From positions 4,335-68,334 of the forward strand of contig CAZTDX010000009.1 in assembly GCA_964612425.1 (NCBI GenBank): DNA of 64,000 bases, given 5' to 3'. Within the stretch, counting starts at the first letter, position 1, and each line of letters begins with the position of its first letter. This DNA is from CAUJGP01 sp964612425 (GTDB taxonomy: Bacteria; Bdellovibrionota; Bdellovibrionia; Bdellovibrionales; Bdellovibrionaceae). This document shows, in pieces, positions 43,455 to 53,583 of this stretch. Made by a program: the position numbers and the translations under genes. A model generated the notes under the pieces. The model saw only the letters and a list, made by a program, of their open reading frames with translations, was not told the origin of the DNA and did no database searches.

Positions 43455-45394
43455 ATTCCTCGGTGGGCCATTCTACGTTTGCAGAAAAAAGTCTTGCTAT
43501 TTGTTTACTGCTTCCAACCTTTTTACTTTATAATGATATTCCCTTTTGGGCGTTTTCTTCGGCCCTCGTTTTTTGGTTTTACCGCATCATTCTTGATCGT
43601 TCGGGATGGAAAGTTCCCTCTCGATTAATCACCGGTTTTTTTGCACTCATCTTTTTAGGCATCACTTATTTTAACTATAAAACATTATTGGGCCGTGATG
43701 CTTCGTCAACCTTTTTAGTTTTGCTCCTGAGCTTAAAAATTTTGGAATATAGAGATTCAAGAGATAATGGTCTCTTGATCCTCATTGGTTTTTATTTAAT
43801 TACAGTAAAGTTTTTGTATGCCTCAGATTTGCTTTGGTTTAGCCTGGGTTTTCCGGTGATGATTTTATTAATTTATTTTCTATTACCCTCAAATTTTCGG
43901 CTCTCTACTCCAGGTTACGCAAGTCTTTATTTATTACGATCCCTCTTTCTCTCATTACCGCTGGGGTTATTTTTATTTTTTTATTTTCCTCGCTTTTCTT
44001 CAAACTCCTTTTTCCAAAATGAATCTCATAATAAAATTGAAGGTGTGGGGTTTAGTGACTCTCTCGATCCAGGAAGTGTTTCCTCGTTGGTGCAAAGTGA
44101 TGAAATAGTTTTGAGAGCGGAGTTTCGAAATTTTAAATCAAAAGTCTTACCTAATGTAAATAGTCTTTATTGGCGAGGTGCCATTTTAACCAAACAAAAT
44201 GGAATGAAATGGGAAAGAGACACCAATCATGATCAAAGCTCTACACCCACTAGGCCCCTTCTTACCTCTTTAGAAACCGGAGATGAGTATGTTCAAGTCA
44301 CTCTAGATCCGACTTATAAAAACTGGATTTTCTCTCTGGAGCAAACAAAAAATATTTATTCTGATCAAATCACTATTTTAAAATCTACCCTTGGTAACTA
44401 CTTTTCTGACTCAACCATTGATTCAAGAGTCACCTACAAATTCACTTATGATCCAGCGTTAACTCACCCACAAGATTCAAAAGATTCAAAAATTGAATTT
44501 GATCGCTCTTACTCAAACGCTGTTCGAGATTTCATCCATAACTTAAAAAAGGACACTCACACCAACGACGATATTGTTGCCAAATTTTCAGAGTTTTTAA
44601 TTAAAGAAAAATTTCAATACACGATTGACCCGGGCGAACAAGGAAACCTCACTTTAGATGATTTTCTATTTAAAACTAAAAAAGGCTTCTGTGAGCACTA
44701 CGCTTCATCATTGGCCTCGATTTTAAATTATTTAAACATTCCTGCTCGTGTAATCACGGGTTACCACGGTGGCGAATACAACCCGATTGGTCAATTCTGG
44801 ACTGTGCGCCAAAGAGATGCCCATGCCTGGATTGAGTACATTGATAGTCATCAGCAATGGAGACGCTTTGATCCCACAGCAGTCATAGCACCCCTTCGAC
44901 TTACCATGGGTGCTATGTATTTTGACTCCATAGATGATTCAGGAATTATAACTAATAATAGTTTAGTTAATCAAATCCAGTACCTTTTTGAAAATCTTAA
45001 TTATCGCTGGAATTATTTATTTCTTAATTTTGATTTAGAAAAGCAAAAATCCATTTTACAACAACTGGATATTTCATTGGCTGAAGCCATCGTTTTTGGA
45101 TTATTTTCTCTACTCATTATCTCGCTCTCTTTGAGCTGGCTACTACGATCGCGAAAGAAAATCCCCCGCTCACAAAAAATATTTTTATTAATTAATGATT
45201 CTATGAAAAAGTTCCATCTTGAAAAGGGGGATACCGAAGGCCCCCTTTCTTGGAAACAGAGACTCATTGCTGCCTTTCCTAATAAAGAAACAGAACTTAA
45301 AGTGTTAATAGAATGTTATCTTGCGGAAGCTTATCAAAATCGTTTTTCAAAACACAACTACCTTCGGGCTAAACAAATCCTCAACGATCTGTGA
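43451..45394 (+). CDS. TgpA-like membrane transglutaminase
   Basis: 647 residues. Several N-terminal membrane helices (to about residue 185) are followed by a periplasmic transglutaminase-like domain with the Cys-His-Asp triad: C414 (KGFCEHYASS), H458 (DAHAWIEY) and D474 (RRFDPTAV). A further membrane helix (about 545-565) and a cytoplasmic tail close the protein. It matches the DUF3488/TgpA architecture. With MoxR and DUF58 it forms a recognised cassette, proposed to modify or cleave cell-envelope proteins. The start overlaps the DUF58 stop (ATGA). Confidence 0.92.
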   Translation: MNSSVGHSTFAEKSLAICLLLPTFLLYNDIPFWAFSSALVFWFYRIILDRSGWKVPSRLITGFFALIFLGITYFNYKTLLGRDASSTFLVLLLSLKILEYRDSRDNGLLILIGFYLITVKFLYASDLLWFSLGFPVMILLIYFLLPSNFRLSTPGYASLYLLRSLFLSLPLGLFLFFYFPRFSSNSFFQNESHNKIEGVGFSDSLDPGSVSSLVQSDEIVLRAEFRNFKSKVLPNVNSLYWRGAILTKQNGMKWERDTNHDQSSTPTRPLLTSLETGDEYVQVTLDPTYKNWIFSLEQTKNIYSDQITILKSTLGNYFSDSTIDSRVTYKFTYDPALTHPQDSKDSKIEFDRSYSNAVRDFIHNLKKDTHTNDDIVAKFSEFLIKEKFQYTIDPGEQGNLTLDDFLFKTKKGFCEHYASSLASILNYLNIPARVITGYHGGEYNPIGQFWTVRQRDAHAWIEYIDSHQQWRRFDPTAVIAPLRLTMGAMYFDSIDDSGIITNNSLVNQIQYLFENLNYRWNYLFLNFDLEKQKSILQQLDISLAEAIVFGLFSLLIISLSLSWLLRSRKKIPRSQKIFLLINDSMKKFHLEKGDTEGPLSWKQRLIAAFPNKETELKVLIECYLAEAYQNRFSKHNYLRAKQILNDL

Positions 45395-45442
45395 GAGCTT
45401 TCAATATCTAAATTCATTTGATTCGTAACCGTAGGTCAATTC

Positions 45443-45484
45443 AAATAAAAAAACGACGCCACAATTTAGAGTGCTGGCGCCGTC
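45443..45484 (-). terminator. Rho-independent terminator after superoxide dismutase gene
   Basis: A GC-rich stem pairing ACGACGCCA (45453-45461) with TGGCGCCGT (45475-45483) around a ~13-base loop is followed on the minus strand by a run of seven T. It is placed just past the sodB stop and is a good terminator. Confidence 0.85.
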
Positions 45485-45508
45485 ATTGCAAAAAACTGTT
45501 CGATATTA

Positions 45509-46102
45509 TTAGCCAATATTTTTTTCGACAAATTCCCAATTGATTAATTGATCGAATAAAGCATTTGCGTAATCAGCACGACGATTTTGATAATCTAAGT
45601 AGTAAGCGTGCTCCCACACATCAATCGTGAGTAAACACTTTTGGCCCTTGGTAAAGGGAACTTCAGCATTTGAAGTTTTAACCACTTTCATTTTGCCGCC
45701 ATCTAAAACAAGCCAAGCCCAACCACTTCCAAATTGAGTAAGGGCAGCATTGACTAACTCTTTTTTGAAATTTTCAAAATCACCAAAGTCAGTTTGAATT
45801 TTTCCCATTAATCCCGATGAAGGCTTACCGCCACCTTTAGGCTTTAAACAATTCCAATAGAAGGTGTGATTCCAAATTTGAGCCGCATTATTAAATAAGC
45901 CTGCTTTATCGGCTTGTCCTGCCGTGGCTTTAATGATTTCTTCTAAGCTTTGCTGAGCCATGGGCGTTCCGTCCACTAATTTATTTAAATTATCAACATA
46001 GGCTTTGTGGTGTTTTCCGTAATGGAAACTGATGGTTTGAGCTGATATAACTGGTTGTAAATCCGTATCGCCATAAGGTAGTTTGGGTAATTCAAATGCC
46101 AT
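45509..46102 (-). CDS. sodB: Superoxide dismutase (Fe type)
   Basis: Converts superoxide to oxygen and hydrogen peroxide in the cytoplasm. Metal ligands lie in TISFHYGKHHKAYV, WNHTFYWNCL and TIDVWEHAYYLDY. The sequence NAAQIWNHTFYWN and the GSGWAWLV segment fit the iron-type enzyme, though metal use cannot be proved from sequence. 197 residues is the usual length. An AAGGAGAG site precedes the ATG and a terminator follows the gene. Confidence 0.95.
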   Translation of the reverse strand: MAFELPKLPYGDTDLQPVISAQTISFHYGKHHKAYVDNLNKLVDGTPMAQQSLEEIIKATAGQADKAGLFNNAAQIWNHTFYWNCLKPKGGGKPSSGLMGKIQTDFGDFENFKKELVNAALTQFGSGWAWLVLDGGKMKVVKTSNAEVPFTKGQKCLLTIDVWEHAYYLDYQNRRADYANALFDQLINWEFVEKNIG

Positions 46103-46166
46103 AGAAGTCTCTCCTTTGTTGTTTCATTAATTACAAGATTAACGTTAAGAAACACTAACACTTCTT

Positions 46167-46853
46167 TTATTTAGATGGAATTTGTTCTTTTGAATTATTT
46201 TGACGCCTCATATGAAAAAAGCGACGAAGAAAATAAATAAGGGCCAAAAAACCCAATATTGAAAAAATAATCACCTTCATTTGCTTTAAGAATCCAAAAA
46301 TATTCTCACCATATGTTGCCACAAGAATGACTTGAGTAGGAACGCTAATGAGTGCAGCACCACCATCAGCGATAAAAAATTTCCATGGTGATAAACCTGC
46401 CATTCCGCACGTCCAAAAGCCAGGAAAGCGCAAGCCCGGCGTAAAGCGAAACACTGCCGCAGCCCAAATGCCATAACGCTTTGTCCACTTTTCAATCTTA
46501 CTCATTGATTCTGGAGTGATGAGGCGCTGAATAAATTTCCATTTCATAAGCCTTGGGCCATACTTTCGACCAAGGAGATAGACGATAAAATCACTGCCAA
46601 GAACAGCAATAAAGCAAACAACGGCGGCTTCATAAACATTGATTCCGGTGGCACCAGGGTAAGGCGGAGGAAAACGATCAGGATTTGCCGCCATAAATGC
46701 AAGAATCCCAACACTCAGAATAGTTACTTCTTCTGGAAGTGGAAATCCAAAAGCACTAGCCATCATGATCAACGAGATTAATGTATAAACAATTCCCGGT
46801 TCATAAGCATAATTAACTAACCACTGAAAAACAGTTTCATTTGCAATATTCAT
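46167..46853 (-). CDS. DedA/VTT family membrane protein
   Basis: 228 residues with several membrane helices. The family signature FRFTPGLRFPGFWTCGMAGLSPWKFF (VTT/SNARE-associated domain) lies about 135-160, with a re-entrant helix and a Lys/Arg-rich C-terminus. DedA proteins are needed for lipid flipping, proton-motive force and envelope integrity. Alone in its transcript; upstream is a divergent pseudouridine synthase gene. Confidence 0.9.
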   Translation of the reverse strand: MNIANETVFQWLVNYAYEPGIVYTLISLIMMASAFGFPLPEEVTILSVGILAFMAANPDRFPPPYPGATGINVYEAAVVCFIAVLGSDFIVYLLGRKYGPRLMKWKFIQRLITPESMSKIEKWTKRYGIWAAAVFRFTPGLRFPGFWTCGMAGLSPWKFFIADGGAALISVPTQVILVATYGENIFGFLKQMKVIIFSILGFLALIYFLRRFFHMRRQNNSKEQIPSK

Positions 46854-47003
46854 AATTGATTCAACCTTAGTAACAAGATACCTTCACGACGACAAGAAAA
46901 CATGAAATAACAAGCAACACCACGCATAATCAGTTTAATTTTTAACTAAAGTCCTGCTCGAAACTAAAGCTTGTTAAAAATTAATTTTAATAAGAACACT
47001 TTT

Positions 47004-47930
47004 ATGAACCAAATTATTTTTTTAAAAACTGAACAACCTGTTTTATTATTGGAGTTTCTCCAAAATCAATTGCTACTAAAATATGATCAAGCCCTTTTTT
47101 TGCTTCAAATAGGGGCTATTTACAGAAGTGAAAACCATCACCCTCATATAAAACCAACCGATGTCATTTTTAAACGAGAAACTAGCCCTATTTTGTTAGA
47201 GCCAGGAACCATCTTAAGATGCCACCAAAATCCTCGCCGCTTTCCTACTCACTTTAATTGGTCTGAACGCATTGTCTTTGAAAATGAAGATTTTATTGTG
47301 ATTAATAAACCATCAGGCCTACCCTGCCAACCCAGCCTTGATAATAAGATTGAAAATGTTGTTACACAATTATCCTTTTTTAAAAAACAAAATTTATTTA
47401 TCACCCATCGGCTTGATGTAGGAACTAGCGGCCTTCTGGTTCTTGCTAAAACAAAAGAGTTTCAAGTTTTATTCAATAAATTATTAGAAAATCGGTTTAT
47501 AAACAAATATTATGATACATATACTCAAGGTCCGTCTTTACATTTAGGGCTCAAAACCCATTGGATGCAGCCCCATCCTCGATCTCCTAAAACTGTTAGC
47601 GGTCATTATATTCCAGGCTGGAAGCCTTGCGAGTTAGTAATTTTAGCTACTGAGGAGCTGGCAATAAATTTTCGTGACGACAAATTCTCTCTCAATTATT
47701 ACCGTATTCAATTGCTCACAGGACGGACCCATCAAATCAGAGCCCAACTTTCCTCTATGAAAAACTTTATCTGCGGTGATATTCTTTACGGAGGGGAACC
47801 TATCGCAACAGAAAATAGTACTGATAAAAATGAAATTTATTCGCTCCAATGCTCTCAACTCGAATTCCAAGTAAATCAAAATCATTACAATTTTGAAATA
47901 CCAAGATTGATCCCCCCAAGCCTAGCGTAG
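47004..47930 (+). CDS. RluA-family pseudouridine synthase
   Basis: About 308 residues. The catalytic motif ITHRLDVGTSGLLVLAKT (reactive Asp) and the C-terminal RTHQIRAQLSSM typify the RluA/RluC/RluD group, which isomerises uridines in 23S rRNA or tRNA. An S4-like N-terminus may be present but is divergent. The exact target site is unknown. The frame begins with TTG at 46971; the ATG at 47004 is a better match to the start of the domain, but neither has a strong ribosome site. Confidence 0.88.
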   Translation: MNQIIFLKTEQPVLLLEFLQNQLLLKYDQALFLLQIGAIYRSENHHPHIKPTDVIFKRETSPILLEPGTILRCHQNPRRFPTHFNWSERIVFENEDFIVINKPSGLPCQPSLDNKIENVVTQLSFFKKQNLFITHRLDVGTSGLLVLAKTKEFQVLFNKLLENRFINKYYDTYTQGPSLHLGLKTHWMQPHPRSPKTVSGHYIPGWKPCELVILATEELAINFRDDKFSLNYYRIQLLTGRTHQIRAQLSSMKNFICGDILYGGEPIATENSTDKNEIYSLQCSQLEFQVNQNHYNFEIPRLIPPSLA

Positions 47931-47975
47931 ACTCTTCAGTTTTCAACGAAGAAGAAGTTTTTTTCAGGCAGAGTC
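47930..47975. repeat. Possible degenerate half-copy of the hairpin repeat
   Basis: The segment TTTTCAACGAAGAAG followed by TTTTTTTCAG resembles one end of the 17.1/28.5-kb repeat, roughly 27 of 39 positions by eye. It is framed by a GACTCT/AGAGTC stem. It directly follows the RluA-type gene. The similarity is suggestive only. Confidence 0.3.
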
Positions 47976-48155
47976 GACATAAGAAAAACTTATTCTATAG
48001 ATAAACCTAACTCACCGATGCAAGTTAAGAAACTTCAAGCTTGACTCAACTGGAACTCCAACGACAGACTGTTGCTGGAATGCGAGTGGCTTATTTTTTA
48101 ATCATTTGCAAATAAATAAGGAAATATAAATTAACAACAACCTGGAGGGGAAATT

Positions 48156-49373
48156 ATGTTGTTGAGACGAACGACTTTAACTTTATCATGGATGGCATTT
48201 TCGTTGGGAACTATGATGGGAACAGGAGCGATTGCTGCTCCTGTTAAAATCTTAGCTGATACCAGTTTATTAAATTCACTCGGTATTACACCTATTACTA
48301 CGGATCATGATTTACAATTATCAGTAGCCGAAGTTTCAGAATATCAAGCCAACACGATTTCTCATACCGCTCACAAATTTGGTAAGTGCGGTGGATTTGA
48401 GAGATTAACTGACGACTCTCAAATCCAAGAGTCATTTGCTTTTTTAAAACGCCAAGAAGCACAAGCAATGGCTTTTGCATTTTTGGGTAATCCAACTCCT
48501 AATGTGGCAAAAAATGCCGTCATTGAAGACGCCACAAATCAAGTTAGTGAACAAAATTTACGAGACACTGTTCAATGGTTGTCATCTTATCACACGCGAT
48601 ACCAAAGTGGTCCAAACACGAATAAACACGTCGAAGATTTAGCTGAAAAAATTCGCCAAATGCTTGCGACCCTCCCTTATCCTTATCAGGTGGAGTTGAT
48701 TCAACATAAACAAACAGATCAAAAATCACTAAGAGTTCATCTCCAAGGAAAAGATCGCCCCAATGAGATCGTGGTTTTAGGTGGTCACTTGGATAGTATC
48801 AATGGTCCTGTGGCAATGGCAAAAGCTCCTGGTGCAGATGATAATGCGTCTGGATCATCGAATATTTTAGAAGCTTTAAGAATTATAGCTTTACAACCTC
48901 AGCCTTCACGCTCGATCGAATTTTTCTGGTACGCCGCTGAAGAGGTGGGTCTTGTTGGATCTAGCGAAATTGCCCAAACTTACAAGCAGTCTAAAGCCGA
49001 TGTCGTTGGTGTGCTTCAATTAGATATGACGCTTTTTCCTGGAGAAGGCGAAATGGTGATGGGAGATATGTCTGATTTTACAAATCCATGGCTTCGTGGC
49101 TACGTTAAATCACTCAATGATTTATATGTGGGTGCAAAATGGAAAGAAGGTCAGTGTGGTTATGGCTGTAGTGATCATGCTTCTTGGCACCGACAAGGTT
49201 ACGCAACGGTTATGCCATTTGAAGCTACATTGGGAACAATGAATCAAAATATTCATACTAATAAAGATCTTATCACTCCAGCACTTAACTTTAAGCACTC
49301 AGCGGCTTACGCTAAATTGGCCTTGGCCTATGCCCTAGATTATTCTAACAGCACGTTGAGACCAAGCTTCTAA
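48156..49373 (+). CDS. Secreted M28 aminopeptidase
   Basis: 405 residues with a signal peptide (SWMAFSLGTMMGTGAIAA). The M28 zinc-peptidase motifs are GGHLDS (His and Asp), GADDNASGSSNILEALR (bridging Asp), AAEEVGLVGS (catalytic Glu and ligand), QLDMTLFPGEG and CSDHASWHRQGY. It resembles the Vibrio leucine aminopeptidase branch. It would release N-terminal amino acids from peptides outside the inner membrane, matching the M14 carboxypeptidase in the window. GGAGGGG precedes the ATG and a strong terminator follows. Confidence 0.92.
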   Translation: MLLRRTTLTLSWMAFSLGTMMGTGAIAAPVKILADTSLLNSLGITPITTDHDLQLSVAEVSEYQANTISHTAHKFGKCGGFERLTDDSQIQESFAFLKRQEAQAMAFAFLGNPTPNVAKNAVIEDATNQVSEQNLRDTVQWLSSYHTRYQSGPNTNKHVEDLAEKIRQMLATLPYPYQVELIQHKQTDQKSLRVHLQGKDRPNEIVVLGGHLDSINGPVAMAKAPGADDNASGSSNILEALRIIALQPQPSRSIEFFWYAAEEVGLVGSSEIAQTYKQSKADVVGVLQLDMTLFPGEGEMVMGDMSDFTNPWLRGYVKSLNDLYVGAKWKEGQCGYGCSDHASWHRQGYATVMPFEATLGTMNQNIHTNKDLITPALNFKHSAAYAKLALAYALDYSNSTLRPSF

Positions 49374-49417
49374 TTTAAAATTTATTAAATAAATTTTATT
49401 GATTGATCATTACTCTT

Positions 49418-49455
49418 TCCCCCTGCTTAAAGGATTAAGTATGGGGGATTTTTTT
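49418..49455 (+). terminator. Rho-independent terminator after M28 aminopeptidase gene
   Basis: TCCCCC pairs with GGGGGA, with an inner CTTAA/TTAAG stem, followed by seven T on the plus strand. It begins 45 bp after the aminopeptidase stop and overlaps only the last bases of the convergent ddl gene. Confidence 0.88.
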
Positions 49456-50587
49456 AAGTCTCATCAGAAATAAATGAAGTTTGAAGTGAATTTTTTTCCT
49501 TATGATGTTCAAAAGCCAATTGAATCAAATGCTCCAGAAGTTGCGAATACGCAATTCCACTCGCTGCCCATAGCTTCGGGTACATACTTATTTTGGTAAA
49601 ACCTGGAATGGTATTAATTTCATTCAAATAAAGTTTTCCAGTCACACGATCTAAGAAAAAATCCACACGGGCCATTCCACGACACTCAATCGCTTTAAAA
49701 GCTCGAATGGAGTAATCTTGAATTTGAGAAATCAGTTCCGCACTTAAATTTTTGGCTGGAATTTCCAGTAAGGCCCCATTCTCATCGATGTATTTAGCTT
49801 CATAACTATAAAATTCGTGTTGAGGAATGATTTCACCCACAATACTGGCTTTAGGTTCAAAGTTTCCTAAAACAGAGCACTCTAATTCCCGAGCAGGGAT
49901 AAACTTTTCGGCGAGGATTTTAGTATCAAATTGAAAAGCATTATCAATTTTTGCCAAAGCTTCATCTTTAGTTTTAATTTTATGGACACCAACAGAAGAT
50001 CCCATATTGGCGGGCTTAACAAAAAGAGGTAGGCCCAATTTCTCAATCAATAAATTCACAAAGTGATTTTTATCTCTAAAGTATTCATGTTTACGAACTA
50101 CCAAGGTAGGGACAACCGGAATACCCTCTAACTGAAAGAGTTTGCGCGAAAGCTCTTTGTCCATCCCAAGGGCTGAACCAATAACCCCAGAGCCCACATA
50201 AGGGATATTACTTAGTTCTAAGAGACCTTGAAGGGTACCGTCTTCGCCGTGAGGGCCGTGCAGGATGGGCATTATCACATCAAAGTGATGAGGCGACGTT
50301 GGTCCATCTAAGCTGACTATTTGCACTTCATTTTGGTAAGGAATTAAGGTGATGGATTCTTTTTCTTGATTGAGTTTAATTAAACGAGGGTTTTCACTAT
50401 TAGCTAAGATCTTTGCCTCTGATGGTCTTGTCCAGCGGCCACTTTTGTCGATCCCAATGAGGGTAACCTCAAACTTTGATTTATCTAAGGCATTAAAAAC
50501 AGAGACGGCTGAAGAGATACTAACTTCATGCTCTCCCGATTTTCCTCCAAATAAGATGGCCACACGAACTTTTTGATTATTTGTCAT
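49454..50587 (-). CDS. ddl: D-alanine--D-alanine ligase
   Basis: ATP-grasp ligase that makes the D-Ala-D-Ala dipeptide for peptidoglycan. The motifs LFGGKSGEHEVSISSA, HGPHGEDGTLQGLLEL, KPANMGSSVGVHK and NEINTIPGFT are all present. 377 residues matches the DdlA type. It is monocistronic and convergent with the aminopeptidase gene. With asd, it shows a normal peptidoglycan precursor pathway. Confidence 0.97.
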   Translation of the reverse strand: MTNNQKVRVAILFGGKSGEHEVSISSAVSVFNALDKSKFEVTLIGIDKSGRWTRPSEAKILANSENPRLIKLNQEKESITLIPYQNEVQIVSLDGPTSPHHFDVIMPILHGPHGEDGTLQGLLELSNIPYVGSGVIGSALGMDKELSRKLFQLEGIPVVPTLVVRKHEYFRDKNHFVNLLIEKLGLPLFVKPANMGSSVGVHKIKTKDEALAKIDNAFQFDTKILAEKFIPARELECSVLGNFEPKASIVGEIIPQHEFYSYEAKYIDENGALLEIPAKNLSAELISQIQDYSIRAFKAIECRGMARVDFFLDRVTGKLYLNEINTIPGFTKISMYPKLWAASGIAYSQLLEHLIQLAFEHHKEKNSLQTSFISDET

Positions 50588-50766
50588 TTCATTTCACACT
50601 TTTAATTGATTTTGGTCGTTTACTTCTAACATCTTGGCATGAAAAATAAAAACAAGGCAACTAGAATTTCAAAAAGAACCATTCCTGTCACTTTGACTAA
50701 ATTATAACAGGTGAAGACTAAATAAAAATAGTGTAGGTTATATCCTTCTAAAAATGAGGTTAACGA

Positions 50767-52812
50767 ATGAGCGTCAATAAAAGTAAGATTCTCTTTAGTG
50801 TTCTTTATCAATTAGCCGTGCTTCTCCTTTTAACAACCTTTCCTAAATATGTGTTTGCAGTGGATGCAGTTCGCATGGAGTTAGTTCCAATTGATGCAGC
50901 GTCAATCAATTGCAGTCGAACATTTTATAAAAGTACTTCTGAACATAAAAACACCATCTTTTTTAATCCTAAAATCGTTCCAGGCTCTGGCCCTACTGAA
51001 AATGGTAGGGCTCAATCTAAAACGGTGGACGTTATAAAAAAACTAAACGGCAAGTATATTGTAACCCTTTATCTTTATTTTCCTAGAACTGAGAATGAAG
51101 TGAACTATGGGACCACAGAAAAGCGTTCTAACAGCAATGATCGTTGTGATTTTGCTGAAGTTAAAAAATCATTAAATAAAAAAGCTACCGAAGAAAATAA
51201 GATAGAAATTATTGCACCCCTCCCCGTAACTTCCATTAATATGGTCCTTTCTGGAATCAAAAGTATCGGACATTCTGAATTCCAATCGTCTAACACAAAT
51301 CCCGATTCGAAAAAATATCCCTTTTTAAACATGCCCACATTAGAAGATTACTTTGGAGAAGCCGTTCCGATTTATTTTGAACTCAATGATGAAGAATACA
51401 AAACATTTTTTTCAAATATCACTTCCGAATCTGGGTTAAAAGCCCATGTTTATTTATTTTTTGAAAGCAGAAAGCGCAACAGCTCAATCAGTGTAACCTT
51501 TGATGGTAGTCAAATTAGTTCTCTCATTAAGGCAAATATTGCAGGAACCAAAGGAATCTTTAGTGGTGATTTAGAGGCTAAATTAAAAAATATATTTACC
51601 AATAAATCTGTAATAATTGAGGCTGAGGAGGGCATTGACGGAAATGATAATAAAGAAATCCTACAGAAAGTCGTAGATGAAGCTCTTTCCTTTATCAAAA
51701 CTAAAACATCCGATAGTAAAGAATCTGCAAAAAGCGATAATAAAATTACTTCGCCTTTGAAAGTAAGTCTAGTGGCAGAGCAAATTAAAGAATTCACAAA
51801 AAGCGAATTCAAATACACAAACTATAAAGCCCCTTCTGAATCTACAGCTAAAACCACACTGACCTTTAGAGTTTCTCGAATGCCAGACCCCAATTCAGTT
51901 GAAGTTATTGTAAAACAAAGAACACCCGCAAAAACTTTACCTTATGAATTAAAAAAGAATGAAACAATCGAAATTAGTCCCCTATTTTATAGTGAAGATG
52001 CTATCACTTATTCCAAAGAATATCACTACCTGCCATGGGAAGATATTTCCTCGATGGGATTGAGTAATAAGTTTACTATTTTAGCTGACACTGATTATGA
52101 AATAAAAAAATCAGAAAAGGAAAATGGGAATATCTTTCACAATGCCGCAGAACTAACTCCAGCAATAAAGACTGCCATTTTGAATGGAAAATCTATTTTT
52201 TTCAAATATAGTTTTGTTAGAATTAAAAGAGTAGCCATTCATTCTCAAATTAGTTCCTATGAGTACGATGATATTAAAAACTTTGATATGAATGACTTTT
52301 ATGATGTCTTATTTTCATTTTCCAAAATCAATCATACTATAAAGTATTCTGCAAAAACAATACTTGCTGAAAAAAATAAGTGGACGGCAGTGTTTGATAA
52401 AGATCGGCTTGTATTAAGAATAACGGCTCATCAGGACCTAGGCAACATTATGTTGTACCCTCACTTTAAAAAAATCAAACAGAAACCTGAAGAAAAGCCT
52501 GAAGTGAAATCCCCTAAGGCTGACAGTGATAAATCTATAAACTTAACCAGCGCTGCATTGCCTATTCAGGAAAAACCAAAGGTCCAACCAATTAACTGTA
52601 ATTTAAATGAGAATTTAACAAAAGAAGAAATTAATCGGTGCACAAATATACCTAAGTTAGTCACAGATAGCGTGGGGATGGTAAGGATTAATGTTAGAAC
52701 AGGTGAGAGAGAAATTATGAGCGAACTTATTTTAAATTACGATAATGATCCTGCTTATATTGAAAAAAGCTCAAGAATAAAAATTTACTACCCTCATCTC
52801 AACGGAGAATAA
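50767..52812 (+). CDS. Large secreted protein of unknown function
   Basis: 681 residues with a signal peptide (LFSVLYQLAVLLLLTTFPKYVFA). The mature part is Lys/Glu/Ser/Asn-rich and mostly beta-type with two short cysteine-bearing segments. Near 590 there is a Pro/Lys-rich linker (KQKPEEKPEVKSPKADSDKS). No family is recognised. It is on its own between ddl and a small secreted-protein gene of opposite strand. Confidence 0.7.
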   Translation: MSVNKSKILFSVLYQLAVLLLLTTFPKYVFAVDAVRMELVPIDAASINCSRTFYKSTSEHKNTIFFNPKIVPGSGPTENGRAQSKTVDVIKKLNGKYIVTLYLYFPRTENEVNYGTTEKRSNSNDRCDFAEVKKSLNKKATEENKIEIIAPLPVTSINMVLSGIKSIGHSEFQSSNTNPDSKKYPFLNMPTLEDYFGEAVPIYFELNDEEYKTFFSNITSESGLKAHVYLFFESRKRNSSISVTFDGSQISSLIKANIAGTKGIFSGDLEAKLKNIFTNKSVIIEAEEGIDGNDNKEILQKVVDEALSFIKTKTSDSKESAKSDNKITSPLKVSLVAEQIKEFTKSEFKYTNYKAPSESTAKTTLTFRVSRMPDPNSVEVIVKQRTPAKTLPYELKKNETIEISPLFYSEDAITYSKEYHYLPWEDISSMGLSNKFTILADTDYEIKKSEKENGNIFHNAAELTPAIKTAILNGKSIFFKYSFVRIKRVAIHSQISSYEYDDIKNFDMNDFYDVLFSFSKINHTIKYSAKTILAEKNKWTAVFDKDRLVLRITAHQDLGNIMLYPHFKKIKQKPEEKPEVKSPKADSDKSINLTSAALPIQEKPKVQPINCNLNENLTKEEINRCTNIPKLVTDSVGMVRINVRTGEREIMSELILNYDNDPAYIEKSSRIKIYYPHLNGE

Positions 52813-52851
52813 TTCATTTATACTCTAGTATTGAAATTAGGTCTGCTAATG

Positions 52852-53355
52852 TTAATTTTTTATAGTCATTAATTTTTGAATTTTTGAAAACCACTGACTT
52901 AAATGGATTTTTTCAGAAGATGAGAGAGAATTCATACAAATATTTTCATTGGTGACTTTAAGCTCGTTTTCAATTGAGGTGTGGATTAATTCAACTTCAC
53001 AATTTTCTGTGCTTGCACGCTTTGAATGAGTTATCGAATCAAAATGCATGATCTGGTTAACTTCAGAGATGTAATTAGAATATTCATTTTGAGACAAGCG
53101 TACTTTTTGAACCCCTTTTCCTGGCACATTATAACTCAGCATATAGATCTTACGATGGTCCACATCAAGTTCTAAGAACTGAGGACCATCGTTTCCAATA
53201 TGAGCTTGATTGATAAAATCGCTTTTAATAATCTTTACTGCAGAAAGTGAAAGATCAGAAATTAGAGTCAGTAAGAAGAAAAAGAATAGCTTGATATAAA
53301 TTCTTTTGAAGTTGAGTTTACTTGCCTGTTGCTTAAATTGCTTTTTCTTTTCCAT
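52852..53355 (-). CDS. Small exported protein of unknown function
   Basis: 167 residues with a basic N-terminus and a hydrophobic signal or anchor (LFFFFLLTLISDLSLSA). The remainder is a small domain with two cysteines (CEVELIH and NICMNS). The layout resembles the small partner of the metalloprotease at 15885, with an LS-rich helix, a Cys-Glu strand and a C-terminal helix, but the identity is too low to claim relation. Function is unknown. Confidence 0.65.
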   Translation of the reverse strand: MEKKKQFKQQASKLNFKRIYIKLFFFFLLTLISDLSLSAVKIIKSDFINQAHIGNDGPQFLELDVDHRKIYMLSYNVPGKGVQKVRLSQNEYSNYISEVNQIMHFDSITHSKRASTENCEVELIHTSIENELKVTNENICMNSLSSSEKIHLSQWFSKIQKLMTIKN

Positions 53356-53583
53356 ATTTTTATTTTCTGCAAAAAAAAAGCCAAAACTAAAAAAAACTAA
53401 TAATTAAATAAATTTTATATAATATCTCTATCTCATTGAATTTATTTAATATTCCCATGATTAATGCTAAATAATGCTATCCCTTGAGTGAACAAAATTT
53501 GTAAAAGACAATTTTAGTCAGACAGTTGGCATACTTTTAAATCTCAAAATGAAACAAAGGGGAACTGTTGGCAGATCGGGGTT

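Noticed and set aside
48076..48091. GG-N10-GC sequence upstream of the M28 aminopeptidase, like a sigma54 site
   Set aside because: It lacks the C after GG and the second T before GC; this could be chance.
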